DNA of 64,000 nt from Silanimonas lenta DSM 16282 (GTDB lineage: Bacteria; Pseudomonadota; Gammaproteobacteria; Xanthomonadales; Xanthomonadaceae). Positions 50,247 to 59,623 of the stretch are shown here, piece by piece. Within the stretch, counting starts at the first letter, position 1. Each line of letters opens with the position of its first letter. The notes below the pieces were generated by a model that worked only from the letters and a program-made list of their open reading frames with translations, was not told where the DNA came from and did not search any database. A program made the translations under genes and the position numbers. The DNA lies in NCBI RefSeq assembly GCF_000429065.1, contig NZ_KE386844.1, forward strand, positions 248,001 to 312,000. The letters run 5' to 3'.

Positions 50247-52499
50247 GGCCTTCTGCTCGCGCGGCAGCTCGATGCGGAACTCGGCGCCGCCGCCGGGGCG
50301 GTCGTCCACCACCACCGTGCCGCGGTGGCGGGCCACCACGCTCATCACCATGGCCAGGCCGAGGCCCACCGAGCGGGCGTCGCCGTGCTCGCGCCGGGCC
50401 AGGGGACCGAAGCGCTGGAACAGCTGGCTGCGCCGCGAAGGCGCGATGCCCGGCCCCTCGTCGCGCACCACCACCGCCAGCCGCTCGCCCCTGGCCTCCA
50501 GCCGCACCTCGACCGTGCCCCCGGCTGGCGTCACCTTGAGCGCGTTCGACAGCAGGTTCTCCACCGCCCGGCGCAGCAGGGCGGCATCGCCCAGCACCCA
50601 GCCGGGCTCGTCCTCCTCCAGCACCAGGGCGATCCGCACGCCCTTGGCCCGGGCCGCGGGCGAGCTGGTTTCCACCGCCTCCACCAGCACGTCGCCGAGC
50701 AGCACCGGATCGGCGCGGGTGAAGGCCTCGGGCGAGGCGGCACGCACATAGTCGAGGTAGGTGGTGGCCATCTGGGCCAGCTGCTGGGCGAGGCGTTCGG
50801 CCTGCTGCAGCAGGGCGCGGGTCGGCGCCGGCAGCTCCGGCCCGGCCTTCACCCCCTCGCAGAGCTGCACCAGGGCATGGGCCGGGGCGCGCAGATCGTG
50901 GGAGAGGAAGTCGATGGCGGCCTGGCGCTCGCGCTGCTCGGCCAGCAGGCCAGAGACCTCGGTGAGGCAGACCAGGGTGTCGTGCCGGGCCGGGTCGTGG
51001 CCGGGCGGCAGCGGCTCGAAGGCCACGATCACCTCGCGCTCGCCGCAGCGGGCGAGCAGGCGGGTGCTGCCACTGCCGAGGTACTGCGGAAGCTGGCCCG
51101 GCAGGGCAAGGTCGATGGCCTGCAGCCACTCGCGCAGGGAGCTGCTCGCCGCCTCGGGCGGCTGGCGCCAGGCCAGGGCCTGGGCATTGGCGAGCCGCAC
51201 CCGCTGCTCCGCATCGACCACCAGGATCGCCGCCGGCTGCAGGTCGAGCAGCCGGTGCACGTACTCGCGCTGCTGGCGGATGCTGGCGATGGCCTCGCGC
51301 ACAGCCGCCAGGGCCTCGTCGAAATCGAAGCCGCGCCGCGGTGCCGGCGCCCCCGCCGCCTCGCGGCGCAGCACCGCGAGCTCGGCGGCGAGCTGGGCGG
51401 CCGCCCGCGAGAAACGCCGCGCCAGCTCCACGCCGAGCTGCACCGGCAGGGCGATGAACAGGGCCACCGCCGGCACCCAGAACAGCAGGCGGTAGGCGAG
51501 GAGATGCAGACCGACCACGGCGAGCAGGCCAAGGCCCCCGAGCAGGGCGGCACGGCGCTGCGGCAGGCGGTGCATCAGCAGGGCGAAGCCGAACAGCAAT
51601 CCGCCGATGCCGAGCGCGCTGGCCCAGGCCGGCGGCACCCGGAACACATGCCCGGTGAGCAGGGCGGCCGCGGCCTGGGCCTCGAACTCGTCGATGGTGA
51701 GGTCCTGGGCCCAGCCGGAGACCGGGGTGGTGAGGTTGATCTCGGTGTCCTGCTCCGACTGCCCGATCAGCACGATGCGGTCGCGCCAGGCATCGGGGTG
51801 CACCTCGCCATCGAGCACGTCGCCGGCATTGATGGTGCGGATGCTGCGCGCGCCCCCGAGGAAGGCGAAGACATAGGGCTCGCTCGCCGCCGCGGGGGAT
51901 TCGAAGGCCGCCCGCAGGGCGGCGCGGCGCGGCGCCGGCACGAGGTCGCCGGCCTGCTGCAGCAGGGCCAGCGGGAAGGCCGGGCGCAGCGCCCCGGCAA
52001 GGGGCGTGGCGTAGTAGCCGCCGCGGATCACGTTGTCCTCGCCGGTGGCCACGAGCTGCACGCCTAAGGTGCGGAAACCGAGCTTCTCGGCATGGCGGAA
52101 GCCTTCCTCGGCGCTCATGTGCGCGCCGTCCGCGGCGAATGCCTTGCCCACCGTATTGCCGTGCCGCAAAAGCGCCTCGCGCAGCACCGGCAGGCCCTCG
52201 CGGTCGCGCGGGTCGCGCGGGTCGAAGTGCAGGTAGACGCCGATCACCCGCGGCTTGACCTGGTTCAGGCGGTCGACGAGGCGGGCGAGTGCCAGCGGCC
52301 GGCGGTCGATGAAATCCGGGTAACGGCGCTCCGACTCGCCGTCGATGTGCACCAGCACGATCTCCGCCGGCGGCGCGCGGCGGTGCAGGCGCATCCACTG
52401 GTCGTAGAGCCGGGTGTCGAAGGGACCGAACACGTCGAAGCCGACCAGCAGGGCGGCCAGCACGGGCACCACGAACAGGTGGAGGGGCAACCGGCGCAT
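50235..52499 (-). CDS. CHASE2-domain sensor histidine kinase
   Basis: A 754-residue membrane kinase. N-terminal signal/TM helix, then a periplasmic CHASE2 sensor (~residues 25-290, with FGPFDTRLYDQWMRLHRR and VIGVYLHFDPRDPRD), three membrane helices (~300-385), a coiled segment, a PAS-like region (AAILVVDAEQRVRLANAQA), HisKA with the phospho-His in FLSHDLRAPAHA and an ATPase with ENLLSNALKV, DEGPGIAP and GLGLAM. CHASE2 ligands are unknown. It is two bases after the M20 gene and convergent with the OmpR-type regulator, its probable partner. Confidence 0.9.
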   Translation of the reverse strand: MRRLPLHLFVVPVLAALLVGFDVFGPFDTRLYDQWMRLHRRAPPAEIVLVHIDGESERRYPDFIDRRPLALARLVDRLNQVKPRVIGVYLHFDPRDPRDREGLPVLREALLRHGNTVGKAFAADGAHMSAEEGFRHAEKLGFRTLGVQLVATGEDNVIRGGYYATPLAGALRPAFPLALLQQAGDLVPAPRRAALRAAFESPAAASEPYVFAFLGGARSIRTINAGDVLDGEVHPDAWRDRIVLIGQSEQDTEINLTTPVSGWAQDLTIDEFEAQAAAALLTGHVFRVPPAWASALGIGGLLFGFALLMHRLPQRRAALLGGLGLLAVVGLHLLAYRLLFWVPAVALFIALPVQLGVELARRFSRAAAQLAAELAVLRREAAGAPAPRRGFDFDEALAAVREAIASIRQQREYVHRLLDLQPAAILVVDAEQRVRLANAQALAWRQPPEAASSSLREWLQAIDLALPGQLPQYLGSGSTRLLARCGEREVIVAFEPLPPGHDPARHDTLVCLTEVSGLLAEQRERQAAIDFLSHDLRAPAHALVQLCEGVKAGPELPAPTRALLQQAERLAQQLAQMATTYLDYVRAASPEAFTRADPVLLGDVLVEAVETSSPAARAKGVRIALVLEEDEPGWVLGDAALLRRAVENLLSNALKVTPAGGTVEVRLEARGERLAVVVRDEGPGIAPSRRSQLFQRFGPLARREHGDARSVGLGLAMVMSVVARHRGTVVVDDRPGGGAEFRIELPREQKASAA

Positions 52500-52501
52500 G
52501 C

Positions 52502-53875
52502 TCAGCGGCCGCGCAGCACCGCCTCGCCGTGCAGGGCCTCGAGGGCCACCGCCAGCATCGAGCGCAGGCCCACCCCGAGCGCCGCCTCGTCGAGCAGGAA
52601 CTCCGGCGAATGGTTCATCGGCGCCCGCCGCGGATCGAGGCCGGGCGCGGTGCTGCCGACGAACCAGTAGAAGGTGGGCGCCACCGTGCTGAACTGCGAG
52701 AAGTCCTCGCCGATGGTGAGCAGGGGCATCTCCACCACCGACTCCTCGCCCAGCGCCGCACGCAGGGCCGCGCCGCCGCGCTGCGCCCGCTCGAAGGCAT
52801 TGGCGGTGAGCGGGGCATTGAGGTTCACCGTGAGCTCGGCGCTGCCGCCCGCCGCCTCGGCGATCGCTTTCGCGGTGCGCTCCATGCGGGCGATCACGTC
52901 GCGCCGCACCTCGGCGTCGAAGGCACGCAGGGTGCCGGTCATCACCGCCTCGTCGGGGATGATGTTGAAGCGCACCCCGGCCTGCACCTGGCCGGTGGAG
53001 AGCACCACCGGCGAGCGCACGGTGTCGATCTGCCGCGCCACGATGGCCTGCAGGGCGAGCTGCACCTGCGCCGCGATGGTCACCGGATCGACCCCGTCCC
53101 AGGGCCGGGCCCCGTGCGTCTGCCGCCCGCGCAGGCGCAGTTCCCATTCGTCCACCGAGGCCATGGTGGGGCCGCCGCGGTAGCCCACCCGCCCCGCCGG
53201 CAGCGCCGACCAGACATGTAGGCCGAACACCGCCTCCGGCGTCCAGTCGGCGAACAGGCCCTCGTCCAGCATGGCCTTCGCGCCCACCACCTGGCCCGGT
53301 TGCGGCGGGCCTTCCTCGGCCGGCTGGAACACGAACATCACCTCGCCGGGCAGGCGCTCGCGCATCCCGGCCAGCACCTCAGCCACGCCCATCAGGATGG
53401 CGACATGGGCGTCGTGGCCGCAGGCATGCATCACCCCCACCTCCTGCCCGCGGTAGGTGGTGCGCACGCGGGAGGCGAAGGGCAGGCCGGTGGCCTCGGT
53501 CACCGGCAGGGCATCCATGTCGGCGCGCAGGGCGATGCGCGGGCCGGGCCGGCCGCCCTTCAGCAGCCCGGCCACGCCGGTGATGCCGAGGCCCTCGCGC
53601 ACCTCGAGGCCGAGGCCGCGCAGATGGGCCGCCACCTTCGCCGCCGTGCGCACCTCGAGGGTGCCGAGCTCCGGATGCTGGTGGAAATCCCGGCGCCAGG
53701 CAGTGACGGCCGGCAGTACGGCCTCGATGCGCTGGTCCAGATCGCCCGCTGCCACGCCGGATGCGGATGCGGGCGCGGCGGCGAGCAGGGCGGCGAGCAG
53801 CAGGGCCGGGAGCCGGAGGACGGCCGGAAGAACGGAAACGCGGGGCTGGGGCATGGCGGCCAGAACCGGTGGCAT
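52502..53875 (-). CDS. Exported M20-family amidohydrolase
   Basis: A 457-residue metallo-amidohydrolase of the M20D/HipO type, probably cleaving N-acyl amino acids or peptides. A signal peptide (core LPALLLAALLAAAPASASG) implies periplasmic location. Metal and active-site motifs are present: DFHQHPELG, RADMDALPV, HACGHDAHV, FQPAEEGP and the NHSPEF segment near the end. The starts at 53873-53875 and 53852-53854 are both possible; neither has a strong ribosome binding site. It lies 67 bases downstream of the ABC permease gene, probably in one transcript with it. Confidence 0.85.
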   Translation of the reverse strand: MPPVLAAMPQPRVSVLPAVLRLPALLLAALLAAAPASASGVAAGDLDQRIEAVLPAVTAWRRDFHQHPELGTLEVRTAAKVAAHLRGLGLEVREGLGITGVAGLLKGGRPGPRIALRADMDALPVTEATGLPFASRVRTTYRGQEVGVMHACGHDAHVAILMGVAEVLAGMRERLPGEVMFVFQPAEEGPPQPGQVVGAKAMLDEGLFADWTPEAVFGLHVWSALPAGRVGYRGGPTMASVDEWELRLRGRQTHGARPWDGVDPVTIAAQVQLALQAIVARQIDTVRSPVVLSTGQVQAGVRFNIIPDEAVMTGTLRAFDAEVRRDVIARMERTAKAIAEAAGGSAELTVNLNAPLTANAFERAQRGGAALRAALGEESVVEMPLLTIGEDFSQFSTVAPTFYWFVGSTAPGLDPRRAPMNHSPEFLLDEAALGVGLRSMLAVALEALHGEAVLRGR

Positions 53876-53942
53876 GGCCCCGAAGCATACGCAGGAAGAC
53901 GCGGCCCCGCGGCCCCCGGCGCCACGCCGCGGCCCGCCGCCG

Positions 53943-55163
53943 CTACTCGTAGCGCAGCGCCTCGATGGGGTCGAGGCCGGCGGCCTTGGACGCCGGCATG
54001 ATGCCGAAGGCCACACCCACCAGGGCGGAGAAGCCGGCCGCGGCCAGCACCACCCAGACCGGCACCGAGGCCGGCGGGAAGCCGGGGATCAGCGAGGCCA
54101 CGCCGATGCCCGCCGCAATGCCCAGGATGATGCCGATGACGCCGCCGAGCAGGGCGAGCAGCGCGGCCTCGAGCAGGAACTGCACGAGGATGTCGCGGCG
54201 GGTGGCGCCCAGCGCCTTCAGGATGCCGATCTCGCGGGTGCGCTCGGTCACCGAGACCAGCATGATGTTCATGATGCCGATGCCGCCGACCAGCAGGCTG
54301 ATGCCGACCACGCCGCCCACCACGAAGGTGGCGGTGGCGGCCACCTGGTCGAACTGCTTCACGAAGGCGTCGGCGGCGTCGATCTTGAAGGTGTCGTCCT
54401 CGCCGGGCGGGGTGCGGCGGGCGAGGCGGATGGCGCGCTTCGCCCGCTCGCGCACCGTGTTCACCTGCTCGAGGTCGGGCACGGTGAAGCTCACCTGCAT
54501 CATCGGCCGGGTGCTGTTGCCGCTCATGGCCCGGCCCACGTCGAAGGGGATGATGAGGTAGTTGTCGAGGCTGAAGCCGAGCAGCTCGCCCTGCTTCTCC
54601 ATCAGGCCCACCACCTTGAACCACTCGTTGCCGAGGCGGATGAACTCGCCGGTGGGGTCCTCGGGCAGGCGCAGGTCGGCGCGCAGCTTCTCGCCGATCA
54701 CCGCCACCCGGCGCCGGCCGAGGTCGTCGGCCGGGGCGAGGAAGCGGCCCTTGGCCGGCCAGCGGCCATAGACCGCCGCGTAATCGGCGTTGCTGGCCTG
54801 CACCTGGGCCGTGACCGTGCGGCCGCGGTAGCTCACCCCGGGCACCGGCACCACCAGCACCGGCGAGACCTGGCCCACGCCCGGCACGCGGTAACGCAGC
54901 ACGTCGAGGTCGTCGAAGGTGATGTAGTTGAAGCGGCCGCTCTGGAAGTTCTCGTTGGTGTTCACCGCCTGCAGGGTGAGCGTGCTGCCGCCCAGCTCGG
55001 CGAGCTGGCCCTTGATCGAGGCGGAGAAGCCCTGCACCAGCGAAACGACGGCGATCACCGAGCCGGTGCCGATGACGATGCCGAGCGTGGTAAGCACGCT
55101 GCGCAGGCGGTTGGCCAGCAGGCTGGCCAGCGCGGCGCGGAAGGCTTCCAGCAGGGCCTGCAT
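53943..55163 (-). CDS. MacB-type ABC transporter permease
   Basis: A 406-residue membrane subunit with four helices: one at residues ~18-45, a large periplasmic domain (~45-270, with FNYITFDDLDVLR and NADYAAVYGRWPAKGRF), and three near the C-terminus (VVGGVVGISLLVGGIGIMNIML, LLGGVIGIILGIAAG, VVLAAAGFSALVGVAFGIMPA). The signature ERTREIGILKALGATRRDI is diagnostic of MacB/FtsX-type mechanotransmission permeases. It forms a tripartite exporter with the following ATPase and adaptor genes. Confidence 0.92.
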   Translation of the reverse strand: MQALLEAFRAALASLLANRLRSVLTTLGIVIGTGSVIAVVSLVQGFSASIKGQLAELGGSTLTLQAVNTNENFQSGRFNYITFDDLDVLRYRVPGVGQVSPVLVVPVPGVSYRGRTVTAQVQASNADYAAVYGRWPAKGRFLAPADDLGRRRVAVIGEKLRADLRLPEDPTGEFIRLGNEWFKVVGLMEKQGELLGFSLDNYLIIPFDVGRAMSGNSTRPMMQVSFTVPDLEQVNTVRERAKRAIRLARRTPPGEDDTFKIDAADAFVKQFDQVAATATFVVGGVVGISLLVGGIGIMNIMLVSVTERTREIGILKALGATRRDILVQFLLEAALLALLGGVIGIILGIAAGIGVASLIPGFPPASVPVWVVLAAAGFSALVGVAFGIMPASKAAGLDPIEALRYE

Positions 55164-55164
55164 C

Positions 55165-55866
55165 TCAGGCCGCTCCGGCCGCCGCGCGCGGCGGATTGGG
55201 GTGGTCCCCGACGATGCGGCCGTCCATCACCCGCACGGTGCGCCGGCAGTGCGCGGCGATATCCGGCTCGTGGGTGACCACTACCAGCGTCTGGCCCTGG
55301 GCATGCAGGGCGTCGAACAGGGCCATGATCTCGGCCGAGGTGCGCGAGTCGAGGTTGCCGGTGGGTTCGTCCGCCAGCAGCAGCGAGGGCTCGCCCACGA
55401 GGGCGCGGGCCACCGCCACGCGCTGGCGCTGGCCACCGGAGAGCTGGTTGGGCCGGTGGTCGAGACGATTGCCGAGGCCCACCCGCTCCAGGGCCTCGAT
55501 GGCGCGGCGGCGGCGCTCGGCCCGCGGCAGGCCGCGGTAGACCAGGGGCTGCATCACGTTGTCGAGCACGCTCATGCGCGGCAGCAGGTGGAAGCTCTGG
55601 AACACGAAGCCCACCTCGCGGTTGCGCACCCGCGCCAGCTCGTCCTCGGTAAGTTGCGCCGTGTCGCGGCCGTTCAGCAGGTAGCGGCCGGAAGTGGGGG
55701 TATCGAGGCAGCCCAGCAGGTTCATCAGGGTGGACTTGCCCGAGCCCGAGGGCCCGACGAGGGCCACGTACTCGTTGCGGCCGATCACGAGGTCCACGCC
55801 GTCGAGGGCGCGCACCTCCTGCTCGCCCATCCGGTAATGCTTGTGGATGGCGGAGAGCTCGATCAC
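55165..55866 (-). CDS. MacB-type ABC transporter ATPase
   Basis: A 233-residue ATPase of the MacB/LolD group: Walker [11 protein letters not shown]-loop [13 protein letters not shown], signature [15 protein letters not shown], Walker [16 protein letters not shown] and H-loop VVVTHEP are all intact. In this organism ATPase and permease are separate polypeptides, unlike E. coli MacB where they are fused. The start is a GTG overlapping the adaptor's stop (GTGA), and the permease starts one base after its stop. Confidence 0.95.
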   Translation of the reverse strand: MIELSAIHKHYRMGEQEVRALDGVDLVIGRNEYVALVGPSGSGKSTLMNLLGCLDTPTSGRYLLNGRDTAQLTEDELARVRNREVGFVFQSFHLLPRMSVLDNVMQPLVYRGLPRAERRRRAIEALERVGLGNRLDHRPNQLSGGQRQRVAVARALVGEPSLLLADEPTGNLDSRTSAEIMALFDALHAQGQTLVVVTHEPDIAAHCRRTVRVMDGRIVGDHPNPPRAAAGAA

Positions 55867-57068
55867 GCGTCGGCGTCCGCCTCGTCACCGGCCTCGTCGG
55901 CCGTGGCCTTCGGCGTGGCGGCCTTCACCGCCGTGCCTTCGGCCATCTGCCGCAAGAGGCGCGCCGGGCCGGCCACCACCACGTCGCCCTCGGCGAGACC
56001 GGAGGCGATGCCCTGCCAGCGGTCGTCGGCCTCGCCGAGGCGGACCTCCACCCGGCGGGCGCGGCCATCGACCACGGTCCACAGGTGGTGGACGATCCGG
56101 CGCGGCTCGGGCTCGCTGCTCTGTACCGCCTCCACCGGCACGGCGAGCGTCCGGCTGCCATCGCCGAGGAAGACGTTGGCCCGGGCGCTCATGCCCGATC
56201 GCAGGGACAGGTCGGCGGGCGGATCCAGCTCGGCGATCACCTCGTAGGCGCGGCCCTGGTTCTCGACGAGGGGCGAGAGCGCCACCCGCCGCACCGTGCC
56301 CGGCACCGCGGTGTCGGCATGCGCGGCAGGGAACACCTCCACGGCCTGCCCCACCACCACCCGGGCCACGTCGGCCTCGTCCACCTTCAGCCGCGCCTCG
56401 ATGGCGCTGGTGTCGGCGATGCGCATCAGCTGCGCCCCGGCGAAGGCCTGAGTGGAGGGCACGGCGGTCTCGCCCACCTTGATCGACACCGCCACCACGG
56501 TGCCGTCGATCGGCGAGACCACCTCGGTCTTCTGCAGCAGCTCGCGGGCCTCGGCGAGCACCGCCTCGGCGCGGCGCAGGGCCTCCTCGCTGCTCTTGAG
56601 CTCGATGCGCGCCAGCGCGAGCTGGTTCTTCTCCTCGTCGAAGCGCGCGGCATCGATGGTGCGGGCCGCCATCAGCCGCTCGAAGCGCTCGAACTGCTTC
56701 TCGCGCAGGGCCAGGGCCGCACGCTGGCGCTCGATGGCGATCGCGGCCTGCCGGCGCGTGGCCTCCTCACGCTCGATGGCATTGCGGTAGGTCTCCGGGT
56801 CGAGGCGCAGCAGCACCTGGCCGGCACGCACCTGCTCGCCCTCTTCCACCAGTACCTCGGCCACCCGGGCCAGCACCTCGGAAGTGAGGTTCACCTCGGT
56901 GCGGTACGCCAGGGTGCCGGAGGCGAGGATGCTCGGGCGGATCGCCTGCGGCGCCGCGGTGGCCAGGGTCACCTCCAGCGCATCGCCGCCGCCGCGCTTC
57001 ACCAGGAAGGGCAGGGCCAGCACCAGGACGATGCCGCCCGCCACCAGGGCTTTCTTCGGAATGGGCAT
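55863..57068 (-). CDS. MacA/HlyD-type periplasmic adaptor protein
   Basis: A 401-residue membrane fusion protein. An N-terminal anchor ([19 protein letters not shown]) leads to the lipoyl half-motifs, a coiled-coil hairpin (~100-190, rich in Glu/Arg/Ala) and beta-barrel domains; [20 protein letters not shown] is the second lipoyl half. Paired with a split MacB it would export small molecules or peptides through an outer-membrane TolC-like channel not encoded here. The C-terminus is Ala/Asp-rich. It is six bases after the YIP1 gene. Confidence 0.92.
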   Translation of the reverse strand: MPIPKKALVAGGIVLVLALPFLVKRGGGDALEVTLATAAPQAIRPSILASGTLAYRTEVNLTSEVLARVAEVLVEEGEQVRAGQVLLRLDPETYRNAIEREEATRRQAAIAIERQRAALALREKQFERFERLMAARTIDAARFDEEKNQLALARIELKSSEEALRRAEAVLAEARELLQKTEVVSPIDGTVVAVSIKVGETAVPSTQAFAGAQLMRIADTSAIEARLKVDEADVARVVVGQAVEVFPAAHADTAVPGTVRRVALSPLVENQGRAYEVIAELDPPADLSLRSGMSARANVFLGDGSRTLAVPVEAVQSSEPEPRRIVHHLWTVVDGRARRVEVRLGEADDRWQGIASGLAEGDVVVAGPARLLRQMAEGTAVKAATPKATADEAGDEADADA

Positions 57069-57074
57069 GGGCGG

Positions 57075-57755
57075 TCAGCGGGTGAGCGCCCAGGCGAGCC
57101 AGGCGCCATAGATGAGCACGTTCGGCAGCAGGGCCACGAACAGGGCGCCGCCCCAGCCGCCGCGGGTCATCACCTTCCAGCCGAGGGCGGTAAGACCGAT
57201 GGACCACAGGGCCAGCAGGTCGAACTGCTTGGCGAGGCTGCTGAAGGCATGATCGAAGGGCAGCTGCACCAGCAGCGGATCGACGTGGGTGAGCATCAGC
57301 GCGTGCTGCGGGGTCTGCGGCGCCATGGTGAAGGCGCCGACGAGGCCGACGACGTAGCCGAGAAGACCCGGCAGGCTCGCCCAGACGACCAGGGCGAAGG
57401 CATGCTTGAAGGACAGCGCCGCGCCCGCCACCTTGCCGGCGAGGAAGTAGTAGAGGGCGAAGAGGGCGAACATCAGCGGCAGGACGATGGCCAGGACCAC
57501 CGCGCCGATATAGCCCTGCACCTCGGCCGAGGGCATGAACTGCTTGGCCTGGGCGATCTCGGCGGCGGTCATCTCGCGGCCGGCCATGGTCAGCGCGAAA
57601 TCGGCGTACCAGTCGGGGTCGACGCGCAGGAAGTAGGCGAGGGTGAAGCCCGCCACCGCCAGCACGAAGAGGGCGAGCGGCAGCAGCACCGTGGGCCGCT
57701 CGCGCTGGGCCTCGAAATGCCGGGTGGGTTCGAGGAAGACATCGACGAGGCTCAT
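57075..57755 (-). CDS. YIP1-family membrane protein
   Basis: A 226-residue polytopic membrane protein with about five helices. The N-terminus SLVDVFLEPTRHFEAQRERP resembles the motif preceding Yip1 domains, and the hydrophobic core FALVVWASLPGLLGYVVGLVGAF fits the family. Function in bacteria is unknown; genes of this type sit beside MacAB-like exporters often enough to suggest an accessory role (family knowledge). The ATG at 57753-57755 has AGGAG eight bases before it. A 120-base gap from fliK lacks a clear promoter. Confidence 0.8.
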   Translation of the reverse strand: MSLVDVFLEPTRHFEAQRERPTVLLPLALFVLAVAGFTLAYFLRVDPDWYADFALTMAGREMTAAEIAQAKQFMPSAEVQGYIGAVVLAIVLPLMFALFALYYFLAGKVAGAALSFKHAFALVVWASLPGLLGYVVGLVGAFTMAPQTPQHALMLTHVDPLLVQLPFDHAFSSLAKQFDLLALWSIGLTALGWKVMTRGGWGGALFVALLPNVLIYGAWLAWALTR

Positions 57756-57875
57756 GCGGCGCTCTCCTGCGCATACGGGGGGAGAGCCGCACCCTGCCCG
57801 GCCCTGCAGCCACGCGGAAGTGACGATGGTCATGCAGCCTGCGGTCATCCAGACCGCGCGCCTACCGAAAATGCT

Positions 57876-59180
57876 TCAGGCGTAGAGATCGAGCAGGCCG
57901 TTGCCGGCACGCGGTGTCGGCAGGATTACCTGCGCCTCAGATTCACCGGCAGCGCTGCCGCGGTCCTGTGCCGCATGGCCTGCGCTGCCCGCAAAGCCCC
58001 GGTCGCCGGCCTCGCCGCCGCGCGGTGGCGGGCGCTCGCCGACATCGGCCTGCCCCAGGCTCAGGCCCTGCTGGGCCAGCAGCTCGCGCAGCCGCGGCAG
58101 GGCCTGCTCGAGCGCGTGGCGGGTTTCGGCCTGGGTGGCGAGGAAGCCGAGATCGACCCGGTCGCCCTCCAGGCTCAGGCGGATCTCGACCGGACCCAGG
58201 CCCTCGGGCGCGACGCGCAGGGTGGCCTCGCCGCCGCCGCGCCCGGCCATCCACTGCAGGCGGGCGCCGAGGTCTTCGCTGAAGCGCGCGCCATGCAGTA
58301 GCGGGGCCTGCGGGAAGGCGGTGTGCAGGTCGAGGCGCGGCAGGCCGGTGCCGGAAAGCGGAGGCAGCGGCAAGCCCGTGGCCAGGGCGGCCAGCGCGGC
58401 GGGGGTCGGCGCGAGGCCGGGCTCGCCCTCGCCGTGGCGATCAGCGCCGGCGGGCAAGACGAGCCCCCGGCCTGCGGCGGCCAGCGCCATGGCGAGCGGC
58501 GCCGGGCCTGCCGCGAGGGCGGCGGCCGCGATCCCCGCCCGGGCGCCGGCAGGTCCGGCTCCTGCGCGCGCCCCGGCCGCCACCGGCGTGGAGGCCGTCG
58601 CCGCGGCGAGACCGGGGGGCAGCGCCACGGCGGCGGAGCCGGACGCCACCGGCAGCGCGGGCGTCGCGGCGGCGGGCAGGGCCGCCGCTGCGGGCAAAGC
58701 CGGTGCCGCGACCGCGGCCGGTGCGGTGCCGTGGCCGGCGAACAGCGGCGCGGCGGGGAACAGGGAGGACAGGCCGGGCGGCGGCCAGGCGGCGGCCGGA
58801 GCCGCAGCGTCCATGGGCGAGGCCGGACCTGTCGTCGCAGCGATCGTCGCGGCGGGCGATGGCACGGCGACCACCGCCGGAGTGGGGGACGGCCCCGCGA
58901 GGGACGCACCCGCCGCGGGCGGGGCCACGCCCGGCGGACGGGGCATCGGCCCGGTGGCCAGGGACAGGGGCGCCGCCGCCGGCGTGGTGACCAGTGCGGC
59001 GTCGGCCGGCGCAAGCAGCGGGCCGGCGGCATCGCCGCGCTCTGCCGGTTCGGCAGGCGCGGCCTGCTGCAGGGCAGCGGCGAACAGGCCGGCAGGCACG
59101 GCCGGATCGACCGGCGTGGCCGGATCGGGGGGCGGCGCCGGGGCGGCGATGGCCTGCGGGCGGAGATCGGGGGCTTTCAT
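57876..59180 (-). CDS. fliK: Flagellar hook-length control protein FliK
   Basis: A 434-residue FliK with a ~310-residue low-complexity N-terminal region, rich in Ala and Pro, and a C-terminal hook-length domain (LQWMAGRGGGEATLRVAPEG, LGPVEIRLSLEGDRVDLGF). The N-terminal part measures hook length while it is being exported, and the C-terminal part contacts FlhB to switch substrate. The final ~50 residues are Gly/Arg-rich. The gene overlaps fliJ by four bases (ATGA). Confidence 0.93.
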   Translation of the reverse strand: MKAPDLRPQAIAAPAPPPDPATPVDPAVPAGLFAAALQQAAPAEPAERGDAAGPLLAPADAALVTTPAAAPLSLATGPMPRPPGVAPPAAGASLAGPSPTPAVVAVPSPAATIAATTGPASPMDAAAPAAAWPPPGLSSLFPAAPLFAGHGTAPAAVAAPALPAAAALPAAATPALPVASGSAAVALPPGLAAATASTPVAAGARAGAGPAGARAGIAAAALAAGPAPLAMALAAAGRGLVLPAGADRHGEGEPGLAPTPAALAALATGLPLPPLSGTGLPRLDLHTAFPQAPLLHGARFSEDLGARLQWMAGRGGGEATLRVAPEGLGPVEIRLSLEGDRVDLGFLATQAETRHALEQALPRLRELLAQQGLSLGQADVGERPPPRGGEAGDRGFAGSAGHAAQDRGSAAGESEAQVILPTPRAGNGLLDLYA

Positions 59181-59623
59181 CGGCCATCCTCCGGCGAGGG
59201 CCGGCAGTGCTGGCGGGCCGCCAGCTCGTCCAGCACCGACTGCTCGCGGCGCTCCTCGAGCTTGCGCTCGGCCAGGCGGTAGCTGGCGGCCAGCTTCTCC
59301 AGCACCAGTTTGTCGCGGCTGGCGAGCAATAGGCGGGTGCGCTCGATGGCCAGGGCCTCCTCACTGCTGGCGAGCTGCTTTGCCTGCAGGCTCACGGCAT
59401 CGTCGATCCTGGCGAGAAAAGCGGCGCGGTTCTTCAGCAGGCTGGAACTGAGCGCCGTGCCAGGAGCCGGCAGGGTCTCGTATTCGGTGCGAAAACGGGC
59501 CAGGTCCTCGAGACGGCGGACCTGTTGCTCATGAGCCTGCACCTTCTTCGCCAGCTCCTTGGCCAGCGTGTCCTCGCGCTTCTCGGCGCGGCGGATCAGG
59601 GGATCGAGGCGCTTCGAGTTCAT
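59177..59623 (-). CDS. fliJ: Flagellar export chaperone FliJ
   Basis: A 148-residue coiled-coil protein that couples the FliI ATPase ring to FlhA. It is nearly all charged helix, with start MNSKRLDPLIRRAEKREDTL, LARFRTEYETLPAP and LAERKLEERREQSVLDELAA. Sequence is divergent, as usual for FliJ, but length, coiled-coil nature and the location between fliI and fliK are decisive. It is coupled by four-base overlaps on both sides. Confidence 0.93.
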   Translation of the reverse strand: MNSKRLDPLIRRAEKREDTLAKELAKKVQAHEQQVRRLEDLARFRTEYETLPAPGTALSSSLLKNRAAFLARIDDAVSLQAKQLASSEEALAIERTRLLLASRDKLVLEKLAASYRLAERKLEERREQSVLDELAARQHCRPSPEDGR

